A stretch of DNA of 39,794 nt from an uncultured Dorea sp. (GTDB taxonomy: Bacteria > Bacillota > Clostridia > Lachnospirales > Lachnospiraceae): assembly GCA_910584615.1 (NCBI GenBank), contig CAJUAM010000028.1, positions 1-39,794 of the forward strand, in the 5' to 3' direction. Both the position numbers and the translations under genes were made by a program. This document shows positions 25,784-34,575 of this stretch, in pieces; positions within the stretch are counted from its first letter, which is position 1; every line of letters begins with the position of its first letter. The notes beneath the pieces were generated by a model. That model saw only the letters and a list, made by a program, of their open reading frames with translations, was not told where the DNA came from and ran no database searches.

Positions 25784-27064
25784 TTGAGCAATTATAAGAT
25801 AGAAACCAAATGTATCCAGTCAGGGTATGAGCCGGGCAATGGAGAGCCAAGGGTACTTCCGATCTACCAGAGTACGACGTTTAAATATTCCAGCAGCGAG
25901 CAGATGGGACGGCTGTTTGATCTGGAAGAGTCAGGATATTTTTACACCCGTCTGCAAAATCCTACCAATGATGCCGTGGCAGCAAAAATCTGTGATCTGG
26001 AAGGCGGTGTTGCGGGTATGCTCACCTCGTCAGGACAGGCGGCAAGTTTTTATGCTATCATGAATATCGCGCAGGCAGGAGACCATATCGTATGCGTATC
26101 CGCTCTTTATGGGGGAACCTACAACCTCTACGCACATACCATCCGCAAGATGGGTGTTGCGGCAACTTTTGTGGATCCTGAGTGTACGCCGCAGGAACTT
26201 GAAGCGGCATTTCAGGATAACACGAAGGCAGTGTTCGGGGAATCTGTAGCAAATCCGGCGCTGGTTGTTCTTGATTTTGAAAAATTCGCGCAGGCGGCTC
26301 ACGATCACGGCGTTCCGTTTATTGTTGACAATACTTTTGCAACACCTATTAACTGCCGGCCATTTGAGTGGGGGGCTGACATTGTGACCCATTCCACAAC
26401 AAAGTATATGGACGGCCATGCTTCCTGTGTGGGAGGGGCTATCATTGACAGTGGCAATTTTGACTGGGAGGCTCATGCAGAAAAATTCCCGGGACTGACA
26501 CAGCCTGATGAGACTTATCACGGTATCGTATACACGCAGAAGTTCGGCAAAGGAGCTTATATCACAAAGGCCACGGCACAGCTTATGCGCGATCTGGGTT
26601 CTATCCAGTCACCGCAGAATGCGTTTCTTTTAAATATCGGTCTGGAGACGCTGCATCTTCGGATGCCAAGACATTGTGATAATGCCCTGAAAGCAGCAAA
26701 GTACCTTCAAGGCCACGAAAAGGTGGCATGGGTGAATCATCCGTCTCTTGAGGGTGATAAATATTATGACCTTGCGAAAAAATATATGCCGAATGGAACA
26801 TGCGGGGTTCTTACCTTTGGATTGAAAGGTAAAAGAGAGGCGGCAGTCCGTATGATGGACAGCCTTAAGATGATCGCGATCGTGACTCATGTAGCGGATG
26901 CGAGAAGCTGTGTCCTCCATCCGGCAAGCCATACCCACCGCCAGATGAATGACACGGAGCTTATGGAAGCAGGTGTACAGCCGGATCTGATCCGTTTCAG
27001 CGTAGGAATTGAGAATATCGAAGATATTGTTGCAGATCTTGAACAGGCGCTTTTGCACGTATAA
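25784..27064 (+). CDS. metY: O-acetylhomoserine aminocarboxypropyltransferase (sulfhydrylase)
   Basis: 426-aa PLP enzyme of the Cys/Met metabolism family that makes homocysteine from O-acetylhomoserine and sulfide. The PLP lysine is K207 in THSTTKYMDGH; the GYFYTRLQNPT segment and the substrate-binding SHTHRQM near the end are typical. A length near 425 residues favours MetY over the 380-residue cystathionine enzymes. The start is a TTG at 25784, supported by a strong AGGAGG site; no better ATG exists nearby. No SAM riboswitch or T-box fits, because the gene starts only 12 bases after the previous one. Confidence 0.93.
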   Translation: MSNYKIETKCIQSGYEPGNGEPRVLPIYQSTTFKYSSSEQMGRLFDLEESGYFYTRLQNPTNDAVAAKICDLEGGVAGMLTSSGQAASFYAIMNIAQAGDHIVCVSALYGGTYNLYAHTIRKMGVAATFVDPECTPQELEAAFQDNTKAVFGESVANPALVVLDFEKFAQAAHDHGVPFIVDNTFATPINCRPFEWGADIVTHSTTKYMDGHASCVGGAIIDSGNFDWEAHAEKFPGLTQPDETYHGIVYTQKFGKGAYITKATAQLMRDLGSIQSPQNAFLLNIGLETLHLRMPRHCDNALKAAKYLQGHEKVAWVNHPSLEGDKYYDLAKKYMPNGTCGVLTFGLKGKREAAVRMMDSLKMIAIVTHVADARSCVLHPASHTHRQMNDTELMEAGVQPDLIRFSVGIENIEDIVADLEQALLHV

Positions 27065-27074
27065 AATCAGAAAT

Positions 27075-27111
27075 CACCTCCATACTAATTAAAAAGTATG
27101 GAGGTGTATTT
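27075..27111 (+). terminator. Terminator-like hairpin containing the tepA ribosome binding site
   Basis: CACCTCCATACT at 27075-27086 and AGTATGGAGGTG at 27095-27106 form a perfect 12-bp stem with an eight-base A-rich loop, followed by TATTTTT. The 3' arm includes GGAGGTG, the Shine-Dalgarno of the gene starting at 27114. It could end the metY transcript or hide the ribosome binding site in read-through RNA. Confidence 0.6.
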
Positions 27112-27113
27112 TT

Positions 27114-27818
27114 ATGGGAAATGAACAGAAGGAAGAAAAGCAGGAGATGAAAAATGACCAGATCCGTGAGATGGGATCTCTGAATCTAAATGAAGGCAAG
27201 GATAAACATAAAATCAAGCTGCTGACGATCATCGGTGAGATCGAAGGACATGAAGCTGTATCAGGGAATGCAAAATCAACAAAATATGAGCATCTTCTTC
27301 CAATGCTTGCCGAGGTGGAAGACAGTGAGGAAATCGAAGGACTTCTTATTCTTTTAAATACATTAGGAGGGGATGTGGAAGCGGGGCTTTCCATTGCAGA
27401 GATGATCGCATCCTTAAGCAAGCCTACGGTGTCATTAGTTTTAGGAGGGAGCCATTCTATCGGAGGTCCTCTGGCAGTGTCGGCAAAGTATTCTTTCATC
27501 GTACCGAGCGGTACGATGATCGTCCATCCGGTGCGGTCGAGCGGGATGTTCATTGGTGTGACCCAGAGCCTCAGGAATATGATAAAGACACAGGATCGGA
27601 TCACTAAGTTTTTAGCGGGACATTCACATATGAGCCAGCAGAGGATAGAAGAGCTTATGCTAAACCCCACAGAGCTTGTCAAGGACGTAGGAACTCTCTT
27701 AGAAGGCCGGGAAGCCGTGCGGGAAGGGCTTATTGACGAAGTTGGCGGGATGAGCGATGCGTTAGGAAAACTGCATGAAATGATTGATGAAGAGCGTGGA
27801 AAAAAGAGTAAAAATTAG
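27114..27818 (+). CDS. tepA: ClpP-fold serine protease, TepA/YmfB-like
   Basis: 234-aa soluble protein of the ClpP/crotonase fold. GGD (residues 85-87) and GGSHSIGG (111-118) provide the oxyanion and nucleophile region, with S115 the likely catalytic serine and H138 in MIVHPV the likely histidine. A charged N-terminal extension of about 30 residues is present. B. subtilis TepA (YmfB), also encoded next to an SpoIIIE gene, has been described as a translocation-enhancing protein and a small-spore-protein-related protease. The next gene here is likewise ftsK/spoIIIE, which supports the assignment. The ribosome binding site lies in a hairpin. Confidence 0.85.
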   Translation: MGNEQKEEKQEMKNDQIREMGSLNLNEGKDKHKIKLLTIIGEIEGHEAVSGNAKSTKYEHLLPMLAEVEDSEEIEGLLILLNTLGGDVEAGLSIAEMIASLSKPTVSLVLGGSHSIGGPLAVSAKYSFIVPSGTMIVHPVRSSGMFIGVTQSLRNMIKTQDRITKFLAGHSHMSQQRIEELMLNPTELVKDVGTLLEGREAVREGLIDEVGGMSDALGKLHEMIDEERGKKSKN

Positions 27819-27820
27819 TA

Positions 27821-27849
27821 ATGACAGCCTTTGGTAAAGATGTTATAAT
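27821..27849 (+). promoter_or_regulatory. Sigma-A promoter for ftsK
   Basis: ATGACA at 27821-27826, 17 bases, TATAAT at 27844-27849, directly behind the tepA stop codon. The start of transcription would fall inside the following palindromic element. Confidence 0.65.
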
Positions 27850-27887
27850 GTGGTACTAGGGTTGCAGGGCGATCCGTGGTACCACAT
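27848..27887 (+). promoter_or_regulatory. Inverted repeat in the ftsK leader
   Basis: ATGTGGTAC at 27848-27856 and GTACCACAT at 27879-27887 are perfect inverted repeats around a 22-base loop in which GGGT and ATCC may also pair. The left arm overlaps the -10 box, so this may be an operator as well as an RNA hairpin. No T-run follows, so it is not a terminator. Confidence 0.5.
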
Positions 27888-27920
27888 GAAGCGCGTATCA
27901 GGCCATAAGGGGGAAAATAC

Positions 27921-30308
27921 ATGGCTGCAAGGTCAAAAAAAAAGAGAAATACAAAGCAGACTAAGACAAAAAAGAAGCCGGAACAAAGCTTTATAACAGA
28001 TGAGATCATTATCTGGACGACACTTGCAGTCAGCATTCTGATTTTACTTAGTATTTTTGGATTGGGGGGAAAGGTCGGAAAGGTAGCTTCTGATTTTCTT
28101 GCGGATGTTTTTGGGACAGTGATGTATCTGGTGCCGTTTTTTTTATTTGGCATTGTTGCATTCCTTGTATCTAATAAGGGGAATCTTAAAGCTTATCTGA
28201 GAGCTTTTGCGGCTGTTTTACTGTCCATACTATTATGTGCCTTTTTCCAGTTGATAAATAAAAGCGGCGGTGTGACAGGGAAAGCGGCGGCAGGATCGCT
28301 GATCCCGGCGATAGGCGTCGCTGGTACATATGTAGTAGTTATCATACTTATGATCATCTGCCTTGTCATCATTACCGGCAGATCAGTACTGGGGAGTGTG
28401 AAAAAACAGGGAAACAGGGCATACAGCAGGGCGAAAGGGGACTTGGAAAGACGTCAAAGAGCCGCGAAAGAGCGCCGGAAGGAACGTACGGAAGAAAAAC
28501 AAGTGCCGAAGCCTTCCAAAGCAAAGAATGTAAAAAGGCGCGACCGTCATGTAGAGGGTGTATCCTTTGATACGGCCCTTGCAAAGGAAAAGAAGGATAT
28601 ACGGGAGTTGACTGTGGATGTGATGGAAGATGAAAAACCATCATCCGTACCGGAATTTTCCATTCAGCGGAATGATCCGGAAGCCGTAGAGACAGAAGTT
28701 CCTTTTGAGGAATTTGCAGAACCTAAAAATGCTGCCTCTTTTGTTCCGGATACTGTAATCCCAGAGCCAAAGACAGCGGCAAAGGAAGAAGTAAAAGAGG
28801 AAAAAGAAAGTGACATTCCTATTTTTTCCGGGAATGAAAAGCCTCGCAAAGCTTACAAGCTTCCGCCTGTCTCACTATTGAAAAAGGGGAAGAAAACCGG
28901 CGGAGATTCTGATGCCCATCTTAAGGAGACAGCAATAAAACTGCAGCAGACTCTGCAGAATTTCGGAGTTAATGTCACCGTTACGAACGTAAGCTGCGGT
29001 CCGGCAGTAACCCGCTATGAGCTGCAGCCGGAGATGGGGGTAAAGGTCAGCAAGATCGTAGGACTTGCAGATGATATCAAGCTGAACCTTGCAGCCGCGG
29101 ATATCCGTATCGAAGCGCCGATCCCTGGAAAGGCCGCAGTGGGGATTGAAGTTCCAAATAAAGAAAATACAGCGGTTATGCTGAGAGATCTGTTAGAATC
29201 CCAGGAATTTAAGAAAAGCACATCAAAACTTTCATTTGCGGCGGGAAAAGATATAGCCGGGAAGGCAGTTGTAACAGATATAGCGAAGATGCCTCATGTG
29301 CTGATCGCGGGCGCGACAGGTTCGGGTAAGTCAGTGTGTATCAATACGTTGATCATGAGTATATTATATAAAGCCACACCGGAGGAAGTGAAGCTTATCA
29401 TGATTGATCCAAAGGTTGTGGAATTAAGTGTCTATAACGGGATCCCGCACCTGATGATCCCCGTTGTCACGGATCCGAAGAAGGCGGCCGGTGCGCTTAA
29501 CTGGGCCGTGGCTGAGATGGACAGGCGTTACCGTGCGTTTGCCGAATATAATGTCCGGGATATGAAAGGATATAATGAAAAGATCAAGTCTGAACCGGCA
29601 ATAGACGGAGAAAAGCCATCGCTCATGTCCCAGCTTGTGATCATTGTGGACGAGCTTGCAGACCTGATGATGGTGGCATCAGGAGATGTGGAAGGGGCGA
29701 TCTGCCGTCTGGCACAGCTTGCGAGAGCAGCTGGGATCCATCTGGTAGTAGCGACCCAGAGACCGTCTGTCAATGTCATTACGGGACTGATCAAAGCAAA
29801 TATGCCTTCCAGAATCGCATTTGCAGTGTCCTCAGGTGTAGATTCGAGGACAATCATTGATATGAATGGTGCGGAGAAGCTGCTTGGAAAAGGGGATATG
29901 CTCTTTTATCCGGCAGGTTATCCAAAGCCGGCAAGAGTACAAGGCTCTTTTGTGACAGATGAGGAAGTGCAGAGTGTAGTAGGATTCCTGCGAAGCAACA
30001 ATGCCGCCGAAGAATATGACGAGGAGATCGTCAATCAGGTTACTACAAGTGAACCGGGAATGACTGCTTCTGCCGGGGAAGAGAATGATCGCGACACGTA
30101 TTTTACAGAAGCGGGCCGCCTCATTATAGATAAAGAAAAGGCATCGATTGGGATGCTGCAGCGTACATTTAAGATAGGGTTCAACCGTGCCGCCCGCATT
30201 ATGGATCAGCTCTGCGAAGCGGGGGTGGTAGGCGGCGAGGAAGGGACGAAGCCTAGAAAAGTGCTGATGTCTAAGGATGAATTCGAACAGTACGTGGAAC
30301 AAATGTAA
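27921..30308 (+). CDS. ftsK: DNA translocase FtsK/SpoIIIE
   Basis: 795-aa membrane-anchored motor that pumps chromosomal DNA through the division septum. A basic start is followed by about four membrane helices (residues 25-155), a charged linker rich in Glu, Lys and Pro (about 155-320), the alpha and beta motor domains with GATGSGKS near residues 465-472 and the LVIIVDELADLMMV Walker B region, and the DNA-reading gamma winged helix at the end (from about 735; GMLQRTFKIGFNRAARIMDQL). The size matches SpoIIIE-type proteins. It has its own promoter and sits downstream of tepA as in Bacillus. Confidence 0.95.
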   Translation: MAARSKKKRNTKQTKTKKKPEQSFITDEIIIWTTLAVSILILLSIFGLGGKVGKVASDFLADVFGTVMYLVPFFLFGIVAFLVSNKGNLKAYLRAFAAVLLSILLCAFFQLINKSGGVTGKAAAGSLIPAIGVAGTYVVVIILMIICLVIITGRSVLGSVKKQGNRAYSRAKGDLERRQRAAKERRKERTEEKQVPKPSKAKNVKRRDRHVEGVSFDTALAKEKKDIRELTVDVMEDEKPSSVPEFSIQRNDPEAVETEVPFEEFAEPKNAASFVPDTVIPEPKTAAKEEVKEEKESDIPIFSGNEKPRKAYKLPPVSLLKKGKKTGGDSDAHLKETAIKLQQTLQNFGVNVTVTNVSCGPAVTRYELQPEMGVKVSKIVGLADDIKLNLAAADIRIEAPIPGKAAVGIEVPNKENTAVMLRDLLESQEFKKSTSKLSFAAGKDIAGKAVVTDIAKMPHVLIAGATGSGKSVCINTLIMSILYKATPEEVKLIMIDPKVVELSVYNGIPHLMIPVVTDPKKAAGALNWAVAEMDRRYRAFAEYNVRDMKGYNEKIKSEPAIDGEKPSLMSQLVIIVDELADLMMVASGDVEGAICRLAQLARAAGIHLVVATQRPSVNVITGLIKANMPSRIAFAVSSGVDSRTIIDMNGAEKLLGKGDMLFYPAGYPKPARVQGSFVTDEEVQSVVGFLRSNNAAEEYDEEIVNQVTTSEPGMTASAGEENDRDTYFTEAGRLIIDKEKASIGMLQRTFKIGFNRAARIMDQLCEAGVVGGEEGTKPRKVLMSKDEFEQYVEQM

Positions 30309-30345
30309 CTTATAGTCACCTACAGAAAGGAAGGATTGGAAACCA

Positions 30346-32016
30346 ATGAAAACAGATATCCAGATTGCACAGGAAGCAAAGATGGCGCATATTAAGGATG
30401 TTGCCGCTACTTTAGGAATCAACGAGGAAGATTTAGAATTTTACGGAAAGTATAAAGCAAAACTTTCCGACGACGTCTGGGAAAAGGTAAAGGAGCGTCC
30501 CGATGGAAAGCTGGTACTTGTGACGGCGATCAATCCGACTCCGGCAGGAGAAGGAAAGACAACGACGACAGTAGGTCTTGGACAGGCTATGGCAAAGCTT
30601 GATAAAAAAGCGGTAATCGCGCTTAGAGAACCTTCTTTAGGACCGTGTTTTGGCATTAAAGGCGGGGCGGCAGGCGGCGGTTATGCGCAGGTTGTTCCGA
30701 TGGAAGACTTGAATCTGCATTTTACCGGAGATTTCCATGCGATCACTTCAGCCAATAACCTTCTGGCGGCACTTTTAGATAATCATATCCAGCAGGGGAA
30801 TGCTTTGCAGATCGATCCGAGACAGGTGGTATGGAAACGCTGTCTGGATATGAATGACCGGAATCTCCGCAACATTGTAGTTGGACTTGGGAACAAGATG
30901 GACGGCATGGTGCGGGAGGATCATTTTGTTATTACAGTTGCTTCCGAGATCATGGCGATACTTTGTCTGGCAGATGACATCCATGATTTAAAGAGACGTC
31001 TTGGTAAGATCATCGTTGCATATGATTTCAGCGGAGAACCGGTAACAGCAGATGATCTTCAGGCGACAGGAGCTATGACCGCTCTTCTTAAAGATGCGAT
31101 CAAGCCGAACCTGATACAGACATTGGAGCACACTCCGGCACTGGTACACGGCGGACCATTTGCTAATATTGCCCATGGCTGCAACAGTGTAAGGGCTACA
31201 AAGATGGCTCTTAAAATGAGTGATATCGTTATCACAGAGGCGGGCTTTGGCGCGGATCTGGGAGCTGAGAAGTTTTTTGATATCAAGTGCCGTAAGGCAG
31301 GATTTAAACCGGATGCAGTTGTTTTAGTTGCAACTGTACGCGCTTTGAAGTATAATGGAGGAGTTGCGAAGGCGGATCTTTCAGAAGAAAACTTAGAAGC
31401 TCTGAAAAAGGGTATCGTGAATCTGGAAAAACATATTGAGAATATTCAGAAGTATGATGTGCCTGTTGTCGTGACATTGAACTCCTTCCTTACAGATACG
31501 GAAGCGGAGAATGATTATATCCGCAGATTCTGTGAGGAGAGAGGATGTGAGTTTGCTCTTTCAGAAGTATGGGAGAAAGGCGGCGAGGGCGGAATTGCTC
31601 TTGCGGAAAAGGTGCTTAATACACTGGATACGAAAGAAAGCCATTTCCATACCTTATATAAAGATGATGCTTCTTTAGAAGAGAAGATTGAGACGATTTC
31701 CAGAGAAATCTATGGCGCTGACGGAGTAGTATTTGAACCGTCGGCTAAGAAACAGCTTGCAAAGATCACGGATATGGGGTTTGGTAAGCTTCCTGTATGC
31801 ATGGCGAAAAATCAGTATTCGCTTTCAGACGACGCTAAAAAATTAGGACGCCCGAAAGATTTTGACATCCATATCCGAGAAGTGTATGTCAGTGCGGGAG
31901 CAGGTTTTGTCGTTGCTCTCACCGGAGCGATCATGACTATGCCAGGGCTTCCAAAGGTTCCGGCAGCGAATGGAATCGATGTGTCTGAAGAAGGAGCGAT
32001 CACAGGGTTATTCTAA
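30346..32016 (+). CDS. fhs: Formate-tetrahydrofolate ligase
   Basis: 556-aa enzyme that uses ATP to join formate to tetrahydrofolate, giving 10-formyl-THF; it is a methyl-branch enzyme of the Wood-Ljungdahl pathway and also serves purine synthesis. The ATP-binding loop TPAGEGKTTTT begins at residue 65, and the REPSLGPCFGIKGGAAGGGYAQV-type block (REPSLGPCFGIKGGAAGG), plus HFTGDFHAI and the C-terminal MTMPGLPKVPAA motifs are all present. Length is normal. It follows ftsK after 37 bases with an AAAGGAAGG site. Other acetogenesis genes are not in the window, so an acetogenic life style is not implied. Confidence 0.97.
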   Translation: MKTDIQIAQEAKMAHIKDVAATLGINEEDLEFYGKYKAKLSDDVWEKVKERPDGKLVLVTAINPTPAGEGKTTTTVGLGQAMAKLDKKAVIALREPSLGPCFGIKGGAAGGGYAQVVPMEDLNLHFTGDFHAITSANNLLAALLDNHIQQGNALQIDPRQVVWKRCLDMNDRNLRNIVVGLGNKMDGMVREDHFVITVASEIMAILCLADDIHDLKRRLGKIIVAYDFSGEPVTADDLQATGAMTALLKDAIKPNLIQTLEHTPALVHGGPFANIAHGCNSVRATKMALKMSDIVITEAGFGADLGAEKFFDIKCRKAGFKPDAVVLVATVRALKYNGGVAKADLSEENLEALKKGIVNLEKHIENIQKYDVPVVVTLNSFLTDTEAENDYIRRFCEERGCEFALSEVWEKGGEGGIALAEKVLNTLDTKESHFHTLYKDDASLEEKIETISREIYGADGVVFEPSAKKQLAKITDMGFGKLPVCMAKNQYSLSDDAKKLGRPKDFDIHIREVYVSAGAGFVVALTGAIMTMPGLPKVPAANGIDVSEEGAITGLF

Positions 32017-32038
32017 CAGCTAGGAGGTTAGGCGCAAC

Positions 32039-33478
32039 ATGAGATGCAGATACTGCGGCGCTACGATACCGGATGGTATTCTGTATTGCGAAGAATGCGG
32101 TGGAGAAGTACAGATTGTACCTGATTATAATCCTTTGGAAGATATGCTGGCAGCGCATGTGAAGGAGGCCCTTAAGAATTCCCGCAAATCATCGCAGGGT
32201 GGTGTAAGAAGCCGTGCCAACGCGGAATATGGGAATTCTGGCCGTACAGCGGCTCTTCGTTCTGACTCTGGCCGGGTCTCAGGAGGCGCCCGTACGGCAG
32301 CTCTTCGTTCTGAATCGGGACGAGTGGCGGGAGGCCGTACAGCAGCCCTTCGCTCTGAGTCGGGACGAGTGGCAGGAGGCCGTACAGCGGCTCTTCGAAA
32401 TAGCTCCGGCCGTACGGGGTATATTGCAGATGGCCGTACAGCGGCCCTTCGGAATGGTTCTGGCCGTACGGGGTATATTACGGATGGAAGAAGCAGAAGA
32501 TTCCAGAGCCATACAGCTATGCTCCAAGAAGAGAGAGAAGTACAGCGAAGACAGGCAGAACGCCGGAAGGCGCAGAAAAAAAAGAAGAGGCGCAAAGTGC
32601 TCCTTATTCTGTTTTTTCTGCTGGTGATGATTGCCGGTATTATGACTGCGCTGTATATCAGTTCATATGCTGGGACAGTATATCTGGGAAACCGGGCATT
32701 GAGAAACGGAGAATATACGAAAGCTGAGGATTACTTTCGAAGAGCAATCGAAAAGGACGAGACAAAAGCAGAGGCTTATGCAGGTCTTTCTAAAGTATAT
32801 ATCGGACAGAATGATGTGAGCTTTGCTGAGAATCTGTTTTTAGGCGTGATAGAGGAGCAGCCGGAGAATGCGGCGGTCTATGAAGCTGCATTTCAGTTTT
32901 ACCTTGATACGAAACAGCCGATGGGGATCCCCGCGCTTCTTAAGGATGCAAAAAACAGTATAGCAGAAGAACTTCCAGAATATGTAGTCAAGGAGCCGGA
33001 ATTCAGTCTGGATGAAAATGAGACTTATGACGATGTACAGCAGTTATCTCTCTTATCTGATGAGGGGAAGATCTGTTATACGACTGACGGAACTATGCCG
33101 CATACGGACAGTACAGTATTCACGGAGCCGATTCAGCTTAGCGAAGGCACCAATACAATTAAAGCTATTGTTGTGAATAAAGAAGGGGTTCCAAGCCAGA
33201 CGGCGGAAAAGGAATTTGTTATTGAAATTCCGATTGAAGATGCACCGGCAGTATCGCCTTCAACGGGACAGTATGATTCATCCCGTACTATTGAGATAAA
33301 AGTTCCGGAAGGATACAGTGCCTATTATACAATGGACGGAACGGATCCGACTACGGCATCTACGCCTTATAAAAAGCCGATCAGCATGCCAAAGGGTGAG
33401 ACACTGTTTAAAGCGATTCTTGTGACAAAAAGCGGAAGAGTGAGCGGTATCACTACGAGAAATTACGTAAGAGAATAA
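32039..33478 (+). CDS. Membrane protein with zinc ribbon, RTAALR tandem repeats, TPR and two chitobiase-type modules
   Basis: 479-aa protein of mosaic design. Residues 3-20 form a zinc ribbon (CRYC...CEEC). Residues 69-150 are five tandem copies of a 15-18 residue Arg/Ser/Gly-rich unit beginning RTAALR. A Lys/Arg-rich stretch (165-186) precedes one membrane helix (187-210). Outside are TPR-like helices (212-295), then two beta modules of the chitobiase/hexosaminidase C-terminal type, each with its signature (TTDGTMP at 348-354 and TMDGTDPT at 431-438). The N-terminus should be cytosolic and the TPR and beta modules outside, by the positive-inside rule. It follows fhs after 22 bases with an AGGAGG site. 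Function unknown; envelope sensing or scaffolding is inference. Confidence 0.82.
   Translation: MRCRYCGATIPDGILYCEECGGEVQIVPDYNPLEDMLAAHVKEALKNSRKSSQGGVRSRANAEYGNSGRTAALRSDSGRVSGGARTAALRSESGRVAGGRTAALRSESGRVAGGRTAALRNSSGRTGYIADGRTAALRNGSGRTGYITDGRSRRFQSHTAMLQEEREVQRRQAERRKAQKKKKRRKVLLILFFLLVMIAGIMTALYISSYAGTVYLGNRALRNGEYTKAEDYFRRAIEKDETKAEAYAGLSKVYIGQNDVSFAENLFLGVIEEQPENAAVYEAAFQFYLDTKQPMGIPALLKDAKNSIAEELPEYVVKEPEFSLDENETYDDVQQLSLLSDEGKICYTTDGTMPHTDSTVFTEPIQLSEGTNTIKAIVVNKEGVPSQTAEKEFVIEIPIEDAPAVSPSTGQYDSSRTIEIKVPEGYSAYYTMDGTDPTTASTPYKKPISMPKGETLFKAILVTKSGRVSGITTRNYVRE
32243..32488 (+). repeat. In-frame tandem repeat, five units of 45-54 bases
   Basis: Units start at 32243, 32291, 32336, 32381 and 32435, each beginning CGTAC(A/G)GC(A/G)GC, with lengths 48, 45, 45, 54 and 54 bases. 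The last two share a GYI(A/T)DG ending and the first three a GRV(S/A)GG ending, so the array grew by at least two rounds of duplication. All lengths are multiples of three, so copy number can change without breaking the frame. Confidence 0.9.
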
Positions 33479-33521
33479 CACTTCCGGCTGAAGAGTTTAT
33501 CTGCGGATATAAACAACGGTC

Positions 33522-33548
33522 AAGACATCCTGGATAAGGGTGTCTTTT
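33522..33548 (+). terminator. Rho-independent terminator after the repeat protein gene
   Basis: AAGACATCC at 33522-33530 pairs with GGGTGTCTT at 33538-33546 (one wobble), followed by a T-run. Confidence 0.8.
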
Positions 33549-33625
33549 CATTATCTGAGTCATTATCTGAAATCATGATAATATAATAACATTTGTGATA
33601 TTTTAATAACGTTGGCTTAGATTAC

Positions 33626-33654
33626 TTGATATTTTTTGACAAATACATTAGAAT
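33626..33654 (+). promoter_or_regulatory. Sigma-A promoter of nfnAB
   Basis: TTGATA at 33626-33631, 17 bases, TAGAAT at 33649-33654, about 34 bases before the start codon. A TTGACA lies inside the spacer (33636-33641) but has no good -10 at the right distance. Confidence 0.6.
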
Positions 33655-33687
33655 ATATTTTAGTATAAATTATTAGGAGGAAATAAA

Positions 33688-34575
33688 ATGTACAAGATAT
33701 TAAAAGCAGAAAAGCTGGCTGCTAACATTTATCTTATGGACGTTGAAGCTCCCCGTGTTGCAAAGCACTGTGAACCGGGTCAGTTCGTTATCGTTAAGAT
33801 GGATGAGAAAGGCGAAAGGATCCCGCTTACGATCTGTGATTATGACAGAGAGGCAGGGATCGTTACAATTGTATTCCAGCCTGTAGGGGCATCTACTACA
33901 AAGATGACTGAGTTAAAAGCCGGAGATGCATTCCGTGATTTTACCGGTCCATTAGGCTGTCCTTCCGAGTTTGTGGAAGAGGATGTAGAAGAACTTAAAA
34001 AGAAAAAGTTCCTCTTTGTAGCCGGAGGTGTCGGCGCGGCACCGGTTTATCCTCAAGTTAAGTGGCTTAAGGAGCATGGAATTGACGCAGATGTAATCGT
34101 TGGTTCTAAGACTAAGGAACTTCTCATTCTTGAAGAAGAGATGGAAGCGGTTGCAGGAAACTATTATCCGTGTACGGATGACGGTTCTTACGGACATGCT
34201 GGTATGGTCACGACTATGGTTGACGAGCTGGTGGCAAAGGGCAATACATATGATGTGTGCGTAGCTATCGGACCGATGATCATGATGAAGTTCACCTGTC
34301 TGACAACAAAGAAGCATGGCATTCCTACAATTGTCAGCATGAACCCGATCATGGTAGACGGAACCGGTATGTGCGGTGCCTGCCGTGTGATCGTAGACGG
34401 AGAAGTGAAGTTTGCATGTGTAGACGGTCCTGAATTTGACGGACATCTGGTTGATTTTGACAATGCCATGAAGAGACAGCAGATGTATAAGAGCGCAGAG
34501 GGACGCGCGATGCTTAAATTACAGGAAGGCGACACCCATCACGGTGGCTGCGGCAATTGCGGAGGTGAAAACTAA
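33688..34575 (+). CDS. nfnA: NADH-dependent ferredoxin:NADP+ oxidoreductase, subunit A
   Basis: 295-aa subunit with FAD and a [2Fe-2S] cluster; with NfnB it couples NADPH, NADH and ferredoxin by electron bifurcation. The N-terminal half is a ferredoxin-reductase-type FAD domain (IPLTICDYD near residue 48), followed by an NAD-binding domain (FVAGGVGAAPVYPQ). The cluster cysteines C229, C232 and C244 lie in GTGMCGACRV and VKFAC. The family is close to PyrK and to sulfide dehydrogenase subunit B; the partner encoded next, lacking a PyrD, points to Nfn. A short HHGGCGNCGGEN tail is unusual and might bind metal. The gene overlaps nfnB by one base. Confidence 0.92.
   Translation: MYKILKAEKLAANIYLMDVEAPRVAKHCEPGQFVIVKMDEKGERIPLTICDYDREAGIVTIVFQPVGASTTKMTELKAGDAFRDFTGPLGCPSEFVEEDVEELKKKKFLFVAGGVGAAPVYPQVKWLKEHGIDADVIVGSKTKELLILEEEMEAVAGNYYPCTDDGSYGHAGMVTTMVDELVAKGNTYDVCVAIGPMIMMKFTCLTTKKHGIPTIVSMNPIMVDGTGMCGACRVIVDGEVKFACVDGPEFDGHLVDFDNAMKRQQMYKSAEGRAMLKLQEGDTHHGGCGNCGGEN

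Noticed and set aside
32243..32488. CRISPR array
   Set aside because: The repeats are contiguous, in-frame and protein-coding with no unique spacers.
33580..33620. Rex operator upstream of nfnAB (TTGTGATATTTTAATAAC)
   Set aside because: Only the left half-site resembles TTGTTAA-N4-TTAACAA; the right half matches at about three of seven positions.
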